IMG/VR virus record: IMGVR_UViG_3300042922_000468
Location: 1-39,183 of that record
Reading direction: 5' to 3' (one strand)
Origin: a virus
DNA length: 39,183 bases
The position numbers and the translations under genes were made by a program. Shown here piece after piece: positions 14,539 through 23,666 of this stretch. The notes under the pieces were generated by a model. It did not search any database. It saw only the letters and a list, made by a program, of their open reading frames with translations, and was not told the origin of the DNA. How positions within the stretch are numbered: position 1 is the first letter of the stretch; each line of letters starts with the position of its first letter.

Positions 14539-16752
14539 TTATGATTGAATAACCCCAAAACCTTTCCAAGTTCCTGGAGTTCCTGCTACTGTACAAATCC
14601 AACCTTCATAACCACTAGCACTTGGATTCATATTTATAATCCTATCTCCTCTTAACCAAGTCCCTATAGTTGGTATTCCAGTCCCATATGAAACTATATT
14701 TGTACCATGCATTTCAAAAGCATAAGAAGTATTTAAGGTATCAACAGTATTTGAAACATTTGTTTTCCATGCAAAACCATTGACATCTTCACCTGTATCA
14801 AATAAAGACCTAGACATTGTATATGGTATATCAACATATTTGTCATATACACCCGTAGAGGTACCTCTATATATCCTAATCATAGGTAAAAATATAGCAG
14901 AACTACCAAAAATAAATTTTACATATGAATGAGCATTTGTTACAGCAATAGATTTTTCACCAGAATTATTTATAACTCCTATCATTCTTCCTTTATCTAA
15001 TATAGATGCAATTCGATAATAGTAAGTAGTTAGAGATGCTTTAAAATCTATATTTGCACTCTCATATGTTCCTATATTGCTTAAATAATAATATCCATCA
15101 TCATTAGCTCCGTTTATAATTTTATCATTTTTTACAATTTTATTTCTTATAGTTAAATTATTAGAGTTACTTAAAATATTTGTACCAGAACCAGTTTTAA
15201 GTGTAATTCCTGAGTTATAAGCATATGCATATGGAGCACCGTAACTTTCACATTCTCTAAAGACATTATTTAAAATCAATTCTCCAGCATAGGATGATAT
15301 ATCTATTTCGTCATAGTCAGAACTATATGAATATACTTGATATTTTAATTTAAATACAACATTATTTAGTGTAAAAGGTCTATTAATTTGACCACTATAT
15401 TGCAATTGACTATCAACCAATGTAATGCATGATTCATTTGGTTTCTTCCAAAAATATGAATTATTAATTTCTCCGTTACTATCTTGAAGTAATATATTAC
15501 CTTTTTCAAAATGACAATTATCAAAGCTTATACTTTCACAATTATTTATTTTATAATCACCGTTTAAACAGCCTTCAATTTTACAGCCTAAAGAACCACT
15601 TATAGAAACACCTTTTAAATATGCTCCTGATAAATAGTTTACACAATGTATGCCCTTGAATGTTACAGAATCACCTTGTCCAACTTTTTCTATGGAATAG
15701 TTTGTTGATGACATATGGTCTACAACCATAACAAAATTAATATCAAATAAATCTATATATAAAGAACCTGTTTTAATTGTTTGGTAATAACGCCTTGAAT
15801 ATACGTCTACTGTTCTTAGTGGACACGCCGCAAATATTAGTTTGAGATTGTTAATCAAATTAACATTATCGCTTACTAAATGTCTAAATTCAACAAATTT
15901 ATATGGATATTGCTCATCCCATGTACTTACATTTGAACTGTTGCAACTAAATACAAACCCATTAGTGAAAGTTCCCCCACTTACTGGAGTAATGGTACAA
16001 TAATTAAACTCCAAAATTACTCCAACTGGTACAAATATTGTTGAGGACACTTTATAGGTTTTACCCTTTTCGAATATAATTTTTTTCCCTGTCCCAGCTT
16101 CAGTTATAGTATTTTGTATAGCTATAGTATCATCTGTAATTCCATTGCCAACTGCACCAAAACTACTAACATTGTACGAAATATCTTCCAAAGACGAATC
16201 AATTTCATCAATTTTTAAACCTAAATTAGTTTTACCTTTTCTTGCATCTACAATTTCAAGATTAGCATTAGTAGCACTTAATGCTAAAGCTTCTTCATAA
16301 TTAGTCTCATGTCTATTCATTACTTCATTAGTATCGTTTATTAATCCAGTCAATATAGGTATATCAGAATCAGTAGATGAAACTCCTGAAGGTATCTCCG
16401 CAGTTACTTTATATTTAAAATTAGTCATGGTTAACCTCTGTTCATCAGTTCCATAAACTTTTATTTGTCCGTTATATGTTCCTTCTTCTGTTAATCCCCA
16501 ATTAGGTAATGTAAAGGTAACTAAATTATCTTCTATGTCTATATAATCCATTCCCCAAGTGGTTGTATCTTCTTCATCATTTGGATTCTGCAAGGTGACA
16601 GCAGCTGAAACAATCCCTTCCATAGGAGTTCCTGAATCTTGATTAATTTCAAAGAATATTTTTGAAGCTTTTGTGTCATTTTGATAATAAGTCATTTTTT
16701 CTGCTTGTGCTTTAGATTTAGCATAAGCTTTGACATCAAACATTCTTTCCAA
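14539..16752 (-). CDS. Tailspike / receptor-binding protein (BppU N-terminus, pectate-lyase-like beta helix)
   Basis: The 737-residue protein starts at TTG 16752, 7 nt after AGGTGA; the following ATG is too far from the ribosome site. Residues ~4-115 resemble the BppU N-terminal domain that attaches receptor-binding proteins to the virion. Around 195-260 comes the start of a Pectate_lyase_3-type beta helix (VSSFGAVGNGITDDTIAIQN). Repeating Asn/Ser-rich coils follow. The end, GWICTVAGTPGTWKGFG, is a common fibre C-terminus. It probably binds, and may cut, a cell-wall glycan. It is unusual in lying directly after the capsid block. Confidence 0.85.
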   Translation of the reverse strand: MERMFDVKAYAKSKAQAEKMTYYQNDTKASKIFFEINQDSGTPMEGIVSAAVTLQNPNDEEDTTTWGMDYIDIEDNLVTFTLPNWGLTEEGTYNGQIKVYGTDEQRLTMTNFKYKVTAEIPSGVSSTDSDIPILTGLINDTNEVMNRHETNYEEALALSATNANLEIVDARKGKTNLGLKIDEIDSSLEDISYNVSSFGAVGNGITDDTIAIQNTITEAGTGKKIIFEKGKTYKVSSTIFVPVGVILEFNYCTITPVSGGTFTNGFVFSCNSSNVSTWDEQYPYKFVEFRHLVSDNVNLINNLKLIFAACPLRTVDVYSRRYYQTIKTGSLYIDLFDINFVMVVDHMSSTNYSIEKVGQGDSVTFKGIHCVNYLSGAYLKGVSISGSLGCKIEGCLNGDYKINNCESISFDNCHFEKGNILLQDSNGEINNSYFWKKPNESCITLVDSQLQYSGQINRPFTLNNVVFKLKYQVYSYSSDYDEIDISSYAGELILNNVFRECESYGAPYAYAYNSGITLKTGSGTNILSNSNNLTIRNKIVKNDKIINGANDDGYYYLSNIGTYESANIDFKASLTTYYYRIASILDKGRMIGVINNSGEKSIAVTNAHSYVKFIFGSSAIFLPMIRIYRGTSTGVYDKYVDIPYTMSRSLFDTGEDVNGFAWKTNVSNTVDTLNTSYAFEMHGTNIVSYGTGIPTIGTWLRGDRIINMNPSASGYEGWICTVAGTPGTWKGFGVIQS

Positions 16753-16784
16753 AGTTACATCACCTCAATGCCTATTAAGGCTTA

Positions 16785-17033
16785 TTATGATTGAATCTCA
16801 ATATTTTGAGACATTTTTTCTTCAGCTTCGATTGTTTCTGAATAAGATCTATTCCATAGTTCAGCAACACTTACAGGTACTTTTATTCTTTTCCCTACTG
16901 CTAACCATATTTCTTCACCATTTATGCATAGCCACTTTGCATTATCTTTATTTAATTTATCTTTAGGGATAAACAAATCCACTAAAGGTTCCTCTGAGAA
17001 TTGCTTGCCCCATTTTGTTTCTTGCTTTGCCAT
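16785..17033 (-). CDS. Small protein after the capsid gene, 82 aa
   Basis: Starts MAKQETKWGKQFSEEPLVDL after AGGAGG. It contains a compact beta-rich part (KWLCINGEEIWLAVGKRIKV) and a charged C-terminal helix. Position and size suggest a head decoration or completion protein. The terminator at 17047-17075 lies between it and the capsid gene. Confidence 0.65.
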   Translation of the reverse strand: MAKQETKWGKQFSEEPLVDLFIPKDKLNKDNAKWLCINGEEIWLAVGKRIKVPVSVAELWNRSYSETIEAEEKMSQNIEIQS

Positions 17034-17046
17034 AAAAATTCCTCCT

Positions 17047-17075
17047 AAAAAATAAAGGAGGGCACTATACCCTCC
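17047..17075 (-). terminator. Intrinsic terminator after the major capsid gene
   Basis: GGAGGG (17075-17070) pairs with CCCTCC (17062-17057) on the minus strand, followed by TTTATTTTTT. The next ribosome site, AGGAGG at 17046-17041, could also pair with the CCTCC arm. It would lower transcript levels after the abundant capsid message. Confidence 0.85.
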
Positions 17076-17082
17076 AAGTTTA

Positions 17083-18045
17083 TTAAACTGCTAAATGTTC
17101 TAATCTTAATATGCACTTTTCATTTAATCTTGCAGCTGTAAAACATGACTTCCAACCAACAGTTGAATATAATTCAAGTGGGTTTTCAGTATTACCAGAT
17201 TTAAACACTAAAATTTGTGGTTTAGATGATCCTGCTACATCTGGAATACCATAGGCACCTTCACCGATTATAAGAGTAGAGAACCCAGCTAAATTTCCAC
17301 CAGAACCTCCATCTGCAAAAGTAGGTGCTGTAGTTGCCTCCATGAAATAAATACCATACATTTGGCCTACAATACCTTTTTCTCTGTTCTTGATATCTAC
17401 ATAAGTATTTTGGTCTTTCCATTCATCTAAATTAAATATTTTAGTTGCTGTATCAGGATGAATAAAAGCTAAATAACCCTTTCCGCCATTAGGTAAAGAT
17501 ATAGGCTTAACATTATTTTTAACCATTGTCGCTCTAGCCTTTTGGATTTCAGCAGTTGTTAAAACATCTCCAGCTGCAAGGGTTGCTCTTGAAGCTCTTG
17601 AATTAGCAAACTGTGCATTAGTACCAGCTTTTAATATATCTCTTACGATTATATCCATTGATAATCCTGCGTGGTCCCCAAACATTTGAGAAACTTCTGT
17701 TAATAGTGGATCTAATCCAACCATAGATATAAAATCAGACATTTTAGTCCATGCACCAAATTGTTGAACAGTTGCATTTACCTTATTGATTGTTAAGTCA
17801 ATTCCATCTGGAGTTACTCCTTCAGTTATAGCTGTAGTAGCTACTGAAGGCATTTCTAATCTTCTCCATGAAGTAGTAGCACCTGAATTTTTAGGTATGT
17901 TTTGTTTCTTACCATAGTTCATGAACACTACTGAATCTTGTAGCCTTTCTAGCATGGTTCTTTGATAAAACTCAGCTTGCTCATTAGTTAATTGATTGTT
18001 ATTTCCTGAACTTCCATTTGAATGTCCTTGTACTTTAGTTGCCAT
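17083..18045 (-). CDS. Major capsid protein, N4-gp56-like family
   Basis: A 320-residue protein matching the N4-gp56 family of HK97-fold capsid proteins. Typical features are the N-terminal FYQRTMLERLQDSVVFMNYG, the strand MPSVATTAITEGVTPDGIDL, the core QFGAWTKMSDFISMVGLDPL, and a C-terminal domain with LAFIHPDTATKIFNLDEWKD. It forms the icosahedral shell. It follows a scaffold-like gene and precedes a terminator. This capsid family is found mainly in short-tailed phages, which supports the podovirus reading. Confidence 0.9.
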   Translation of the reverse strand: MATKVQGHSNGSSGNNNQLTNEQAEFYQRTMLERLQDSVVFMNYGKKQNIPKNSGATTSWRRLEMPSVATTAITEGVTPDGIDLTINKVNATVQQFGAWTKMSDFISMVGLDPLLTEVSQMFGDHAGLSMDIIVRDILKAGTNAQFANSRASRATLAAGDVLTTAEIQKARATMVKNNVKPISLPNGGKGYLAFIHPDTATKIFNLDEWKDQNTYVDIKNREKGIVGQMYGIYFMEATTAPTFADGGSGGNLAGFSTLIIGEGAYGIPDVAGSSKPQILVFKSGNTENPLELYSTVGWKSCFTAARLNEKCILRLEHLAV

Positions 18046-18059
18046 TTATATACACCTCG

Positions 18060-18797
18060 TTAAAATTCTTTTATTTCTCCTCTTAACACGCGATTTTGCA
18101 ACTCTTTAAAATCCTTTGTACTCATTTTGCTTACAGATTCTTTTGTGTGAGTTGCTTCGCTTGACAATCCACCAGGAGATGAAGTGGCATTGTTATTTAT
18201 CTTTTGTATTGTTTCTTGTTGTGCTTTTTGAGAAGTTTGTCCCAATATACTACCAAGATTTTGACGTAATATAAGGGTAAATGCTGTATTTAAATCAACA
18301 TTAAATTCTTTAGAAACTGATTTTACATCATCTTTCCATTGAGTGTATAAGTGTCCCACCTCTGGATCAGATGTCAATTGTGCTTCTTGTTCTATAAAAG
18401 TCTTTTCCTTTTCTATAGAATTAAGTTTTTCCTGCATTTCCATAAACTGATTATAAAATTGTGGATCTATTCCCTTTTGCTCTGCTTCTTGCTGTCTTTT
18501 TTGTTCTTGAACTGCTCTTTGATATTCTGCATATGTATGTATACCATGGGTTTGTCCATACATTTCTGATATCATGTTATCCTTTGCTTTCTGTTCTGCT
18601 TCTCTACGTATCTTTGCAAACATAGCATTGGTTTGAGCATCTTGAACTGTTTTTTGTTGTTCCTGTTGAGGTTCCGCGACTTCCTCTGTTACGCTTTCTG
18701 TAGGCTCAACTTGTTTTAACTGTTCTGCTATTTCTTCTTGTGGTTCAACGTTTCCCACTGGCTCAGCGTTTACTGTGCTTTCAATCATTTCATCCAT
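18060..18797 (-). CDS. Scaffold-like protein
   Basis: A 245-residue protein that is acidic at the N-terminus (VEPQEEIAEQLKQVEPTESV), has a long Glu/Gln/Lys helical middle (KIRREAEQKAKDNMISEMYG, MEQKAL-like coiled coil) and a polar C-terminus. It lies between the portal and capsid genes, the standard scaffold position. Such proteins guide procapsid assembly and then leave or are degraded. I see no protease motif. Confidence 0.8.
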   Translation of the reverse strand: MDEMIESTVNAEPVGNVEPQEEIAEQLKQVEPTESVTEEVAEPQQEQQKTVQDAQTNAMFAKIRREAEQKAKDNMISEMYGQTHGIHTYAEYQRAVQEQKRQQEAEQKGIDPQFYNQFMEMQEKLNSIEKEKTFIEQEAQLTSDPEVGHLYTQWKDDVKSVSKEFNVDLNTAFTLILRQNLGSILGQTSQKAQQETIQKINNNATSSPGGLSSEATHTKESVSKMSTKDFKELQNRVLRGEIKEF

Positions 18798-18850
18798 AAT
18801 AATTCCTTTCTTTAAAGAGATTTTTACGCTATCTCAAGCGAATTTAGGCA

Positions 18851-18873
18851 ATAAAAAAAGACCTTTTCGGCCT
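18851..18873 (-). terminator. Intrinsic terminator at the end of the portal gene
   Basis: AGGCC-GAAAA-GGTCT on the minus strand is followed by TTTTTTTAT. The stem is short, with one G-U pair, but the T run is strong. It overlaps the portal stop codon. Confidence 0.7.
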
Positions 18874-20587
18874 ACATCTGTCCACTAGCAACTTTATCAA
18901 CACTTGGTTTAATGATAGGTGCTTGTGGTTGTCCTTGCATATCAAGTGTCGTTCCAAGTTGTTCTTGCATCATTTGAGCTTGTATCACAGCCTGTTCTTG
19001 TTGCTTCTGTTTTACATCTCTTAAAAGACTATCCTTATAAGGCATAGCACTCTTAGGAGAGTATTTTAAATAGGTTTCTAAATCTATTTGTTGACTATCA
19101 AATAACTTATCTAATGTACTTTGTGCCAATGATTCCGAATAAGCTCCGGCTGGTCCTATATCTATTTTTAAATTAAATGGTATATTTATATAATCAGTTC
19201 CTAGAAATTCTGCCATTTCTTCTTTATCATCCTGATCTTTAACTTTAATCATTCTGGTCAGGTTATATTTAACTTTCCAGAACTCTTCCCATATACGTCC
19301 TACATCTTCGCAATATCTATAGAAACGTTTTCTAATACTTTCTATTGGAACTCCTGCTGCTTTCTGTAACATCATAATTGCACTTGCTGCTATATTAGCA
19401 CCTGGGGCTTCTCCTACTGCTGCATCATTTGTACCTGAGAATGTTTTAGTTATCTCTATAAACTTATCTACTAAAACTAATGAAGTTGTGTTAAACCCAT
19501 TTTGCGTATTCATATATTTAATTCCATCACCATTAGGAGAATTGGAATAATCATAAATAATTTCTCCTGGTTGATTAGTTACTATCTGTCCATTTAAAGC
19601 TCCTGGCTTAGCTAATATCTTAGGCCACGCTGTTTCTTGTGCTGATAACAACATCATAGCCAATAAAAAATTGATACCTTTTTGATTTGGTATCAATCCC
19701 TCTGTATCTCCTACACCATATACGCTTTTCTTTCTTGGTTTCCATTGCATTATAGCTATAGGATATATTCTAAGTTGTGTATCTGTCTCTGGATAGACCA
19801 TGACATTACCAACTACTTTTTTAAACCATACAGTACCATTTTTCTTAAAGTACTTAGTTATTACTGTAGCTTTTTCTGTTCCTGTTAACTCAACTTTTGC
19901 ACTATCGTATCCTTCATCTTCAGTATCTTTATCTGATTTAATTTGTTCTATATACTCTAAAGGTACTTCACTGTTTTTGGCTGCTTCTTTTAAGTTTGAC
20001 ACTAAATCTCTACTTGATATCAATATATAAGGTTGCTTTTGTACATTCTTTTGTTGTGGATTTCCAAAGAATACATTGATAGGATCGAGAAACTCACCTT
20101 CCATATCTCCTATGTATTTGTTAGTTACCCCACCTTTAACGCTATTGTTCCAAAAGTAATGAACTATACCTGTACCTATATTAGAAGCACTATCCAATAC
20201 TTCCTCGTTAATCATATCTTGTTGTATGTTTTCCCATGTTGTTTCACTATACTTAGAAAACATTTCAGCTCCATTCATTGATTGAGCTATTTCTAGATTT
20301 GTAGGTTCTTGTCCTTCTTCTACTTTTTCTATTTCTTGTGAACTAAATACCATCTTTATATTTTCATTAAGCACTGAAGCAACCTTATGATTTTCTATAT
20401 AATCTATTATGTTAAATACTGGTCTAGGTAAGTTCTTAGTCTTTTCTGTAGCTGGTGGCCACTGGTCCCCTGCTTTAAATCTTTCATATTCAGGCCACTT
20501 ACTAGTGAATTGCATTTGAGCTTGATAATTCAATCCTTCTTTATATTGCTTTTGGATTTTATCATCCAACCACTTATTTTCGTCCAA
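18872..20587 (-). CDS. Portal protein
   Basis: A 571-residue protein starting at TTG 20587 after GGGGGTG. The N-terminal part (FKAGDQWP, PRPVFNIIDYIENHKVASVL) and the middle (YPIAIMQWKPRKKSVYGVGD, GANIAASAIMMLQKAAGVPI) match portals of the P22-like large type. The C-terminus is Gln-rich. Twelve copies form the DNA channel at one capsid vertex. It lies between terminase and scaffold genes and ends in a terminator hairpin. Confidence 0.9.
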   Translation of the reverse strand: MDENKWLDDKIQKQYKEGLNYQAQMQFTSKWPEYERFKAGDQWPPATEKTKNLPRPVFNIIDYIENHKVASVLNENIKMVFSSQEIEKVEEGQEPTNLEIAQSMNGAEMFSKYSETTWENIQQDMINEEVLDSASNIGTGIVHYFWNNSVKGGVTNKYIGDMEGEFLDPINVFFGNPQQKNVQKQPYILISSRDLVSNLKEAAKNSEVPLEYIEQIKSDKDTEDEGYDSAKVELTGTEKATVITKYFKKNGTVWFKKVVGNVMVYPETDTQLRIYPIAIMQWKPRKKSVYGVGDTEGLIPNQKGINFLLAMMLLSAQETAWPKILAKPGALNGQIVTNQPGEIIYDYSNSPNGDGIKYMNTQNGFNTTSLVLVDKFIEITKTFSGTNDAAVGEAPGANIAASAIMMLQKAAGVPIESIRKRFYRYCEDVGRIWEEFWKVKYNLTRMIKVKDQDDKEEMAEFLGTDYINIPFNLKIDIGPAGAYSESLAQSTLDKLFDSQQIDLETYLKYSPKSAMPYKDSLLRDVKQKQQEQAVIQAQMMQEQLGTTLDMQGQPQAPIIKPSVDKVASGQM

Positions 20588-20589
20588 GG

Positions 20590-20832
20590 TTAAACACCCC
20601 CATTAAGCCACTCGCTTATCGTATTCTGTACATCATTTTGCTGATATTCCATTTGCTTACTATTTATATGCTCTTGTACACCCTCCACAAGAGTTTTAGG
20701 TTCTTTAGGTCTTATGTTATTGCTGAGCTCATATCCCTTTCCTAAACCTTCTCTATAGGCTTTTAACGTCAACATATGAGTTGTTATTACTGTTGTAAGG
20801 ATAACTATAAATAAAAAGATTAGTTCTATCAT
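20590..20832 (-). CDS. Small membrane protein between terminase and portal, 80 aa
   Basis: One N-terminal hydrophobic segment (MIELIFLFIVILTTVITTHM) is followed by a charged region. The stop codon is 2 bp from the portal start, so they are coupled. Its role is unknown. A membrane protein here is unusual for a packaging block. Confidence 0.7.
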   Translation of the reverse strand: MIELIFLFIVILTTVITTHMLTLKAYREGLGKGYELSNNIRPKEPKTLVEGVQEHINSKQMEYQQNDVQNTISEWLNGGV

Positions 20833-20841
20833 TTTAACCTC

Positions 20842-22194
20842 CTACCATTCTATATAAGATTGTTCTTGTTCATATCTATTGAAAGGATCAAATCCATTTC
20901 TACGTTTCTTAGGTTTAATACTTGGCAATGGTCTAGCTGCTACAAAGTATCTAATAGCATCAGGTGCATGTGTAAGTTCATGCGGTTCTTTAGCAACATC
21001 ATTAGGATTTCTTTCATCTCTTTGTATTTGTGGCAATGTTCTAATTAAATTGGTACAATTCTTAAATATAACCATACTAGCTGTAGTTATTTCCTGTTCA
21101 TCTTCAAAAGGTTTTAACCACTCTTTAAGGTTATACCACCCTTGTATCCTGTCATTGTTGGCTATAGAAAGATACACACCATTCTCACCAAATATCTGTG
21201 CTGCACTCTTACCCGTTTCTTGTCTCCTATTCCATAAATCCGGAGGAGCTATAGTTTGGAATATATTCTCGTTAGGGTCTGTTCTATCAAGTATCGCTCT
21301 TGCTGCATCCGATATAATCAAGTCACTTTGATAGAGTTCCTTATATACATACGCCTTGCCCTGCTCGTCCATAGCTATCCAATAACACGCTAACTTATCT
21401 AAACCATAATCTAGCACTCTATATCTAGTCCAATATGAAGGTATAACAATAGGGTTTATAACGTGGATGTCTGTTCTAAACTCCTCGAAATAAACCCCTC
21501 CTGGTACTCCATATTCACCTAACCCAACTACTTTATATCTATCTGGATTTGTTATTGCTAAATTTTCTATTTTCTTTCTATCTAAATCATCTAACCACTC
21601 ATTGCATTTGTATGTAGTAGTAAGCGTAAATGCATTGGGATATTCATTATCAAAATATCTATCCTTAGTCCAATGTGAATTTACCCACGGGTTAAATGTT
21701 AATGTTACTTGTTTCCATAAGCCTTTAGGCATTTCACCTCTAATTGATTCATCAAAGGTGTCAAAATCATCAGGATTATCTATTTCATAAGCTTCTTCTA
21801 TCCATGCCCAACACAATACTCCTGTATCTACAGTAATGGAAGTAAGTTTCAAAGGATCATCAAATCCTCTAAATAGTATTTTTTGTCCTGTTGGTATATA
21901 TGTACATTCTAAAGGGCTTGTTGTAAAGTTCCATTTATCATATACACCTAGACGTTTAGCGGCCCATTTAAGCTGTGCAAATGTACTATCCTTATGAGTA
22001 TTATATGTCTTTCTTACTACAACCGCATTTGCCTTGCTATGCTTCATTATGTTATATATAAACCACATAGCAGTAGTTGTTGACTTCTTACTTCCACGCC
22101 CACCCTTTAGAACTCTATATCTATGTTTAGATTTCCAAAAGGAAGCGTATCCTTTACCTATCAATGATGGTAAATCTATTTGGATTTTACTCAT
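20842..22194 (-). CDS. terL: Terminase large subunit, PBSX-type
   Basis: A 450-residue DNA-packaging motor. The ATPase part has Walker A GGRGSKKS at 31-38 and a Walker B-like VLCWAWIEEA near 125-135. The nuclease part contains YRVLDYGLDK near 255 and the acidic APDAIRYF near the C-terminus. The length is normal for the PBSX/XtmB group. It cuts and pumps concatemeric DNA into procapsids through the portal encoded downstream. Confidence 0.95.
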   Translation of the reverse strand: MSKIQIDLPSLIGKGYASFWKSKHRYRVLKGGRGSKKSTTTAMWFIYNIMKHSKANAVVVRKTYNTHKDSTFAQLKWAAKRLGVYDKWNFTTSPLECTYIPTGQKILFRGFDDPLKLTSITVDTGVLCWAWIEEAYEIDNPDDFDTFDESIRGEMPKGLWKQVTLTFNPWVNSHWTKDRYFDNEYPNAFTLTTTYKCNEWLDDLDRKKIENLAITNPDRYKVVGLGEYGVPGGVYFEEFRTDIHVINPIVIPSYWTRYRVLDYGLDKLACYWIAMDEQGKAYVYKELYQSDLIISDAARAILDRTDPNENIFQTIAPPDLWNRRQETGKSAAQIFGENGVYLSIANNDRIQGWYNLKEWLKPFEDEQEITTASMVIFKNCTNLIRTLPQIQRDERNPNDVAKEPHELTHAPDAIRYFVAARPLPSIKPKKRRNGFDPFNRYEQEQSYIEW

Positions 22195-22369
22195 ACCATC
22201 ACCCTCACTTTCAAAAACACGTTCATAAATTATGGTTTAGCGACATTATATGCATGGTTTATTCGTTCAAGAAAGTATTCTCCCGATAATTTTAGCATAT
22301 TTGCGTATATTTATTCATTGATTATAGGTTTATACATATTTTATGCATTAATATTTCTGCATATATGCA
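22195..22369. other. A/T-rich spacer between terminase subunits with eroded frame and TATGCAT motifs
   Basis: No intact gene is visible. The minus strand reads a protein-like frame (ending in MLKLSGEYFLERINHAYNVA) that is interrupted by TAA codons. The DNA also has several ATGCAT copies, including the 12-bp palindrome TGCATATATGCA near 22357. The small-terminase subunit often recognises repeats close to its own gene, so a packaging site is possible. Confidence 0.4.
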
Positions 22370-22795
22370 TTAATCTTCTAAGTTATCTTCACCATTGAAG
22401 ATAACTGTTGTATTCTCTGTTTCAATCTTGTCTGTAAATAGCTTAAGATGTTTACCCAATAGTTCTAAAGCTCTATTAGCTCCACTAGAATCAAACCTAT
22501 ATTCTCCTGTTGAATTACCTTCTCTATCAGTTACAGGTTCCGCTGTCATGCATTTATCAGCAATATTCTTTAGGCTTGTTAGTACATAATTAGCGGTTAT
22601 TCCAGTGTCTTTAGCCCTATCTGCTTTTCTTTTATCAACTATTTCCCTAATGTCAGCCTTTGTAAGTAGTCTACTACCATTAACTTTAGCTGTATTATCA
22701 TTAGTAACGTTGTAAGCTCTCTTATAAGCTGCTGTAGCATTAAGATCTACTAAATACTCGTCTATGAACCTTTTTTGTTTTTCTGTTAGTGCCAT
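22370..22795 (-). CDS. terS: Terminase small subunit (Terminase_2 / XtmA-like)
   Basis: A 141-residue protein beginning MALTEKQKRFIDEYLVDLNA, the signature of the Terminase_2 family. An N-terminal HTH (TAAYKRAYN, then TAKVNGSRLLTKADIREIVD) would bind the packaging site. The C-terminal helices oligomerise and contact the large subunit. The large-subunit gene follows after a 175-bp spacer that is longer than usual for this pair. Confidence 0.92.
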   Translation of the reverse strand: MALTEKQKRFIDEYLVDLNATAAYKRAYNVTNDNTAKVNGSRLLTKADIREIVDKRKADRAKDTGITANYVLTSLKNIADKCMTAEPVTDREGNSTGEYRFDSSGANRALELLGKHLKLFTDKIETENTTVIFNGEDNLED

Positions 22796-22814
22796 AACAC
22801 TACACCTCCATTCT

Positions 22815-23033
22815 TTAATCTAATAAATGTATCTCTATACTACCATCTTCCAATTTATTAGTTTCAAACTTTCTACCAGCTATTAATAAACATTCGTTTG
22901 AATCTATTGATTTATTTTCTATAATCTCTTTAGTTAGTTTATTGTAGTTATCTTCTGTCATACATATATAATTTGTTTCAGCTCTTTGTTCTTTAGCTTC
23001 TGCAAGAGCTTTTTCCACTTTATCTATTAACAT
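22815..23033 (-). CDS. Late-leader gene, 72 aa, function unknown
   Basis: Starts MLIDKVEKALAEAKEQRAET after GGAGGG. The N-terminal half is helical, the C-terminal half beta-rich (CLLIAGRKFETNKLEDGSIE). It comes directly before the terminase small subunit and directly after a terminator. Confidence 0.65.
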   Translation of the reverse strand: MLIDKVEKALAEAKEQRAETNYICMTEDNYNKLTKEIIENKSIDSNECLLIAGRKFETNKLEDGSIEIHLLD

Positions 23034-23046
23034 ACTATCCCTCCAA

Positions 23047-23073
23047 ATAAAAAAGATGTGATATTATCACACC
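23047..23073 (-). terminator. Intrinsic terminator upstream of the packaging genes
   Basis: TGTGAT-AAT-ATCACA on the minus strand is followed by TCTTTTTTAT. It overlaps the end of the 129-residue gene and lies before the terminase genes. Confidence 0.75.
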
Positions 23074-23463
23074 CTAAAACTTTCTTATTAATTCTTCATT
23101 ACATGGATGATAAAATATTGTTTTACCTCTTTTCTGCCATGTAGGATCTTCTTTTCTAATTTCTTCATTGTCTACCACAATACATTCATTTTCATTAACA
23201 TCATAAGTAGGAATATAATCAATTTTAGTCTTTTCTAATTCTGCAAGTAATTTATTTATTCCTTCTAGCTCTAAAGGTTTATTTATATCATTAGTATGCG
23301 TTACTCCAGTACTACCAATTAGCTTTTGTTTTATTAATTCAGCTTCTCTTTTAATTAATTCACTGGATGTTTTTTCAAATACATTTTCAAATAAAAATTT
23401 CTCGAGTTCAAGTATTTTATCCGCTTTTGGTAAGTTGTAATTTATCTTTGCATGATCTAACAT
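23074..23463 (-). CDS. Late-region protein, 129 aa, function unknown
   Basis: Starts MLDHAKINYNLPKADKILEL after GGGGAGGG. Mostly helical and charged, with a C-terminal stretch KRGKTIFYHPCNEELIRKF. No family recognised. It lies upstream of the packaging genes. Confidence 0.65.
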   Translation of the reverse strand: MLDHAKINYNLPKADKILELEKFLFENVFEKTSSELIKREAELIKQKLIGSTGVTHTNDINKPLELEGINKLLAELEKTKIDYIPTYDVNENECIVVDNEEIRKEDPTWQKRGKTIFYHPCNEELIRKF

Positions 23464-23491
23464 ATTTAATCCCTCCCCTTTATATTATAAC

Positions 23492-23644
23492 CTAACTTAT
23501 TTTAAATCCATTATAATCAGCTTTAATTACTTTTACACCACCATAATATTCTATACCATCTTCTACATGAAGAAGATTTAACTTTTTATAGGCTTCATAC
23601 ATACAAGGATTTAATATTAATACTAGCCCATTATTTGCTTTCAT
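23492..23644 (-). CDS. Small late-region protein, 50 aa, function unknown
   Basis: ATG 23644 follows AGGAGG at ideal spacing. The sequence begins MKANNGLVLILNPCMYEAYK and continues with short strands (IEYYGGVKVIKADYNGFKI). Nothing more can be said from sequence alone. Confidence 0.65.
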   Translation of the reverse strand: MKANNGLVLILNPCMYEAYKKLNLLHVEDGIEYYGGVKVIKADYNGFKIS

Positions 23645-23666
23645 ACTTATCCTCCTATATATACCT

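Noticed and set aside
20879-21331. Long open frame (150 codons) on the plus strand opposite the terminase gene
   Set aside because: It lies wholly inside the clear terminase large-subunit gene on the other strand, has no ribosome site and encodes a low-complexity Leu/Ser-rich product typical of reverse-frame shadows.
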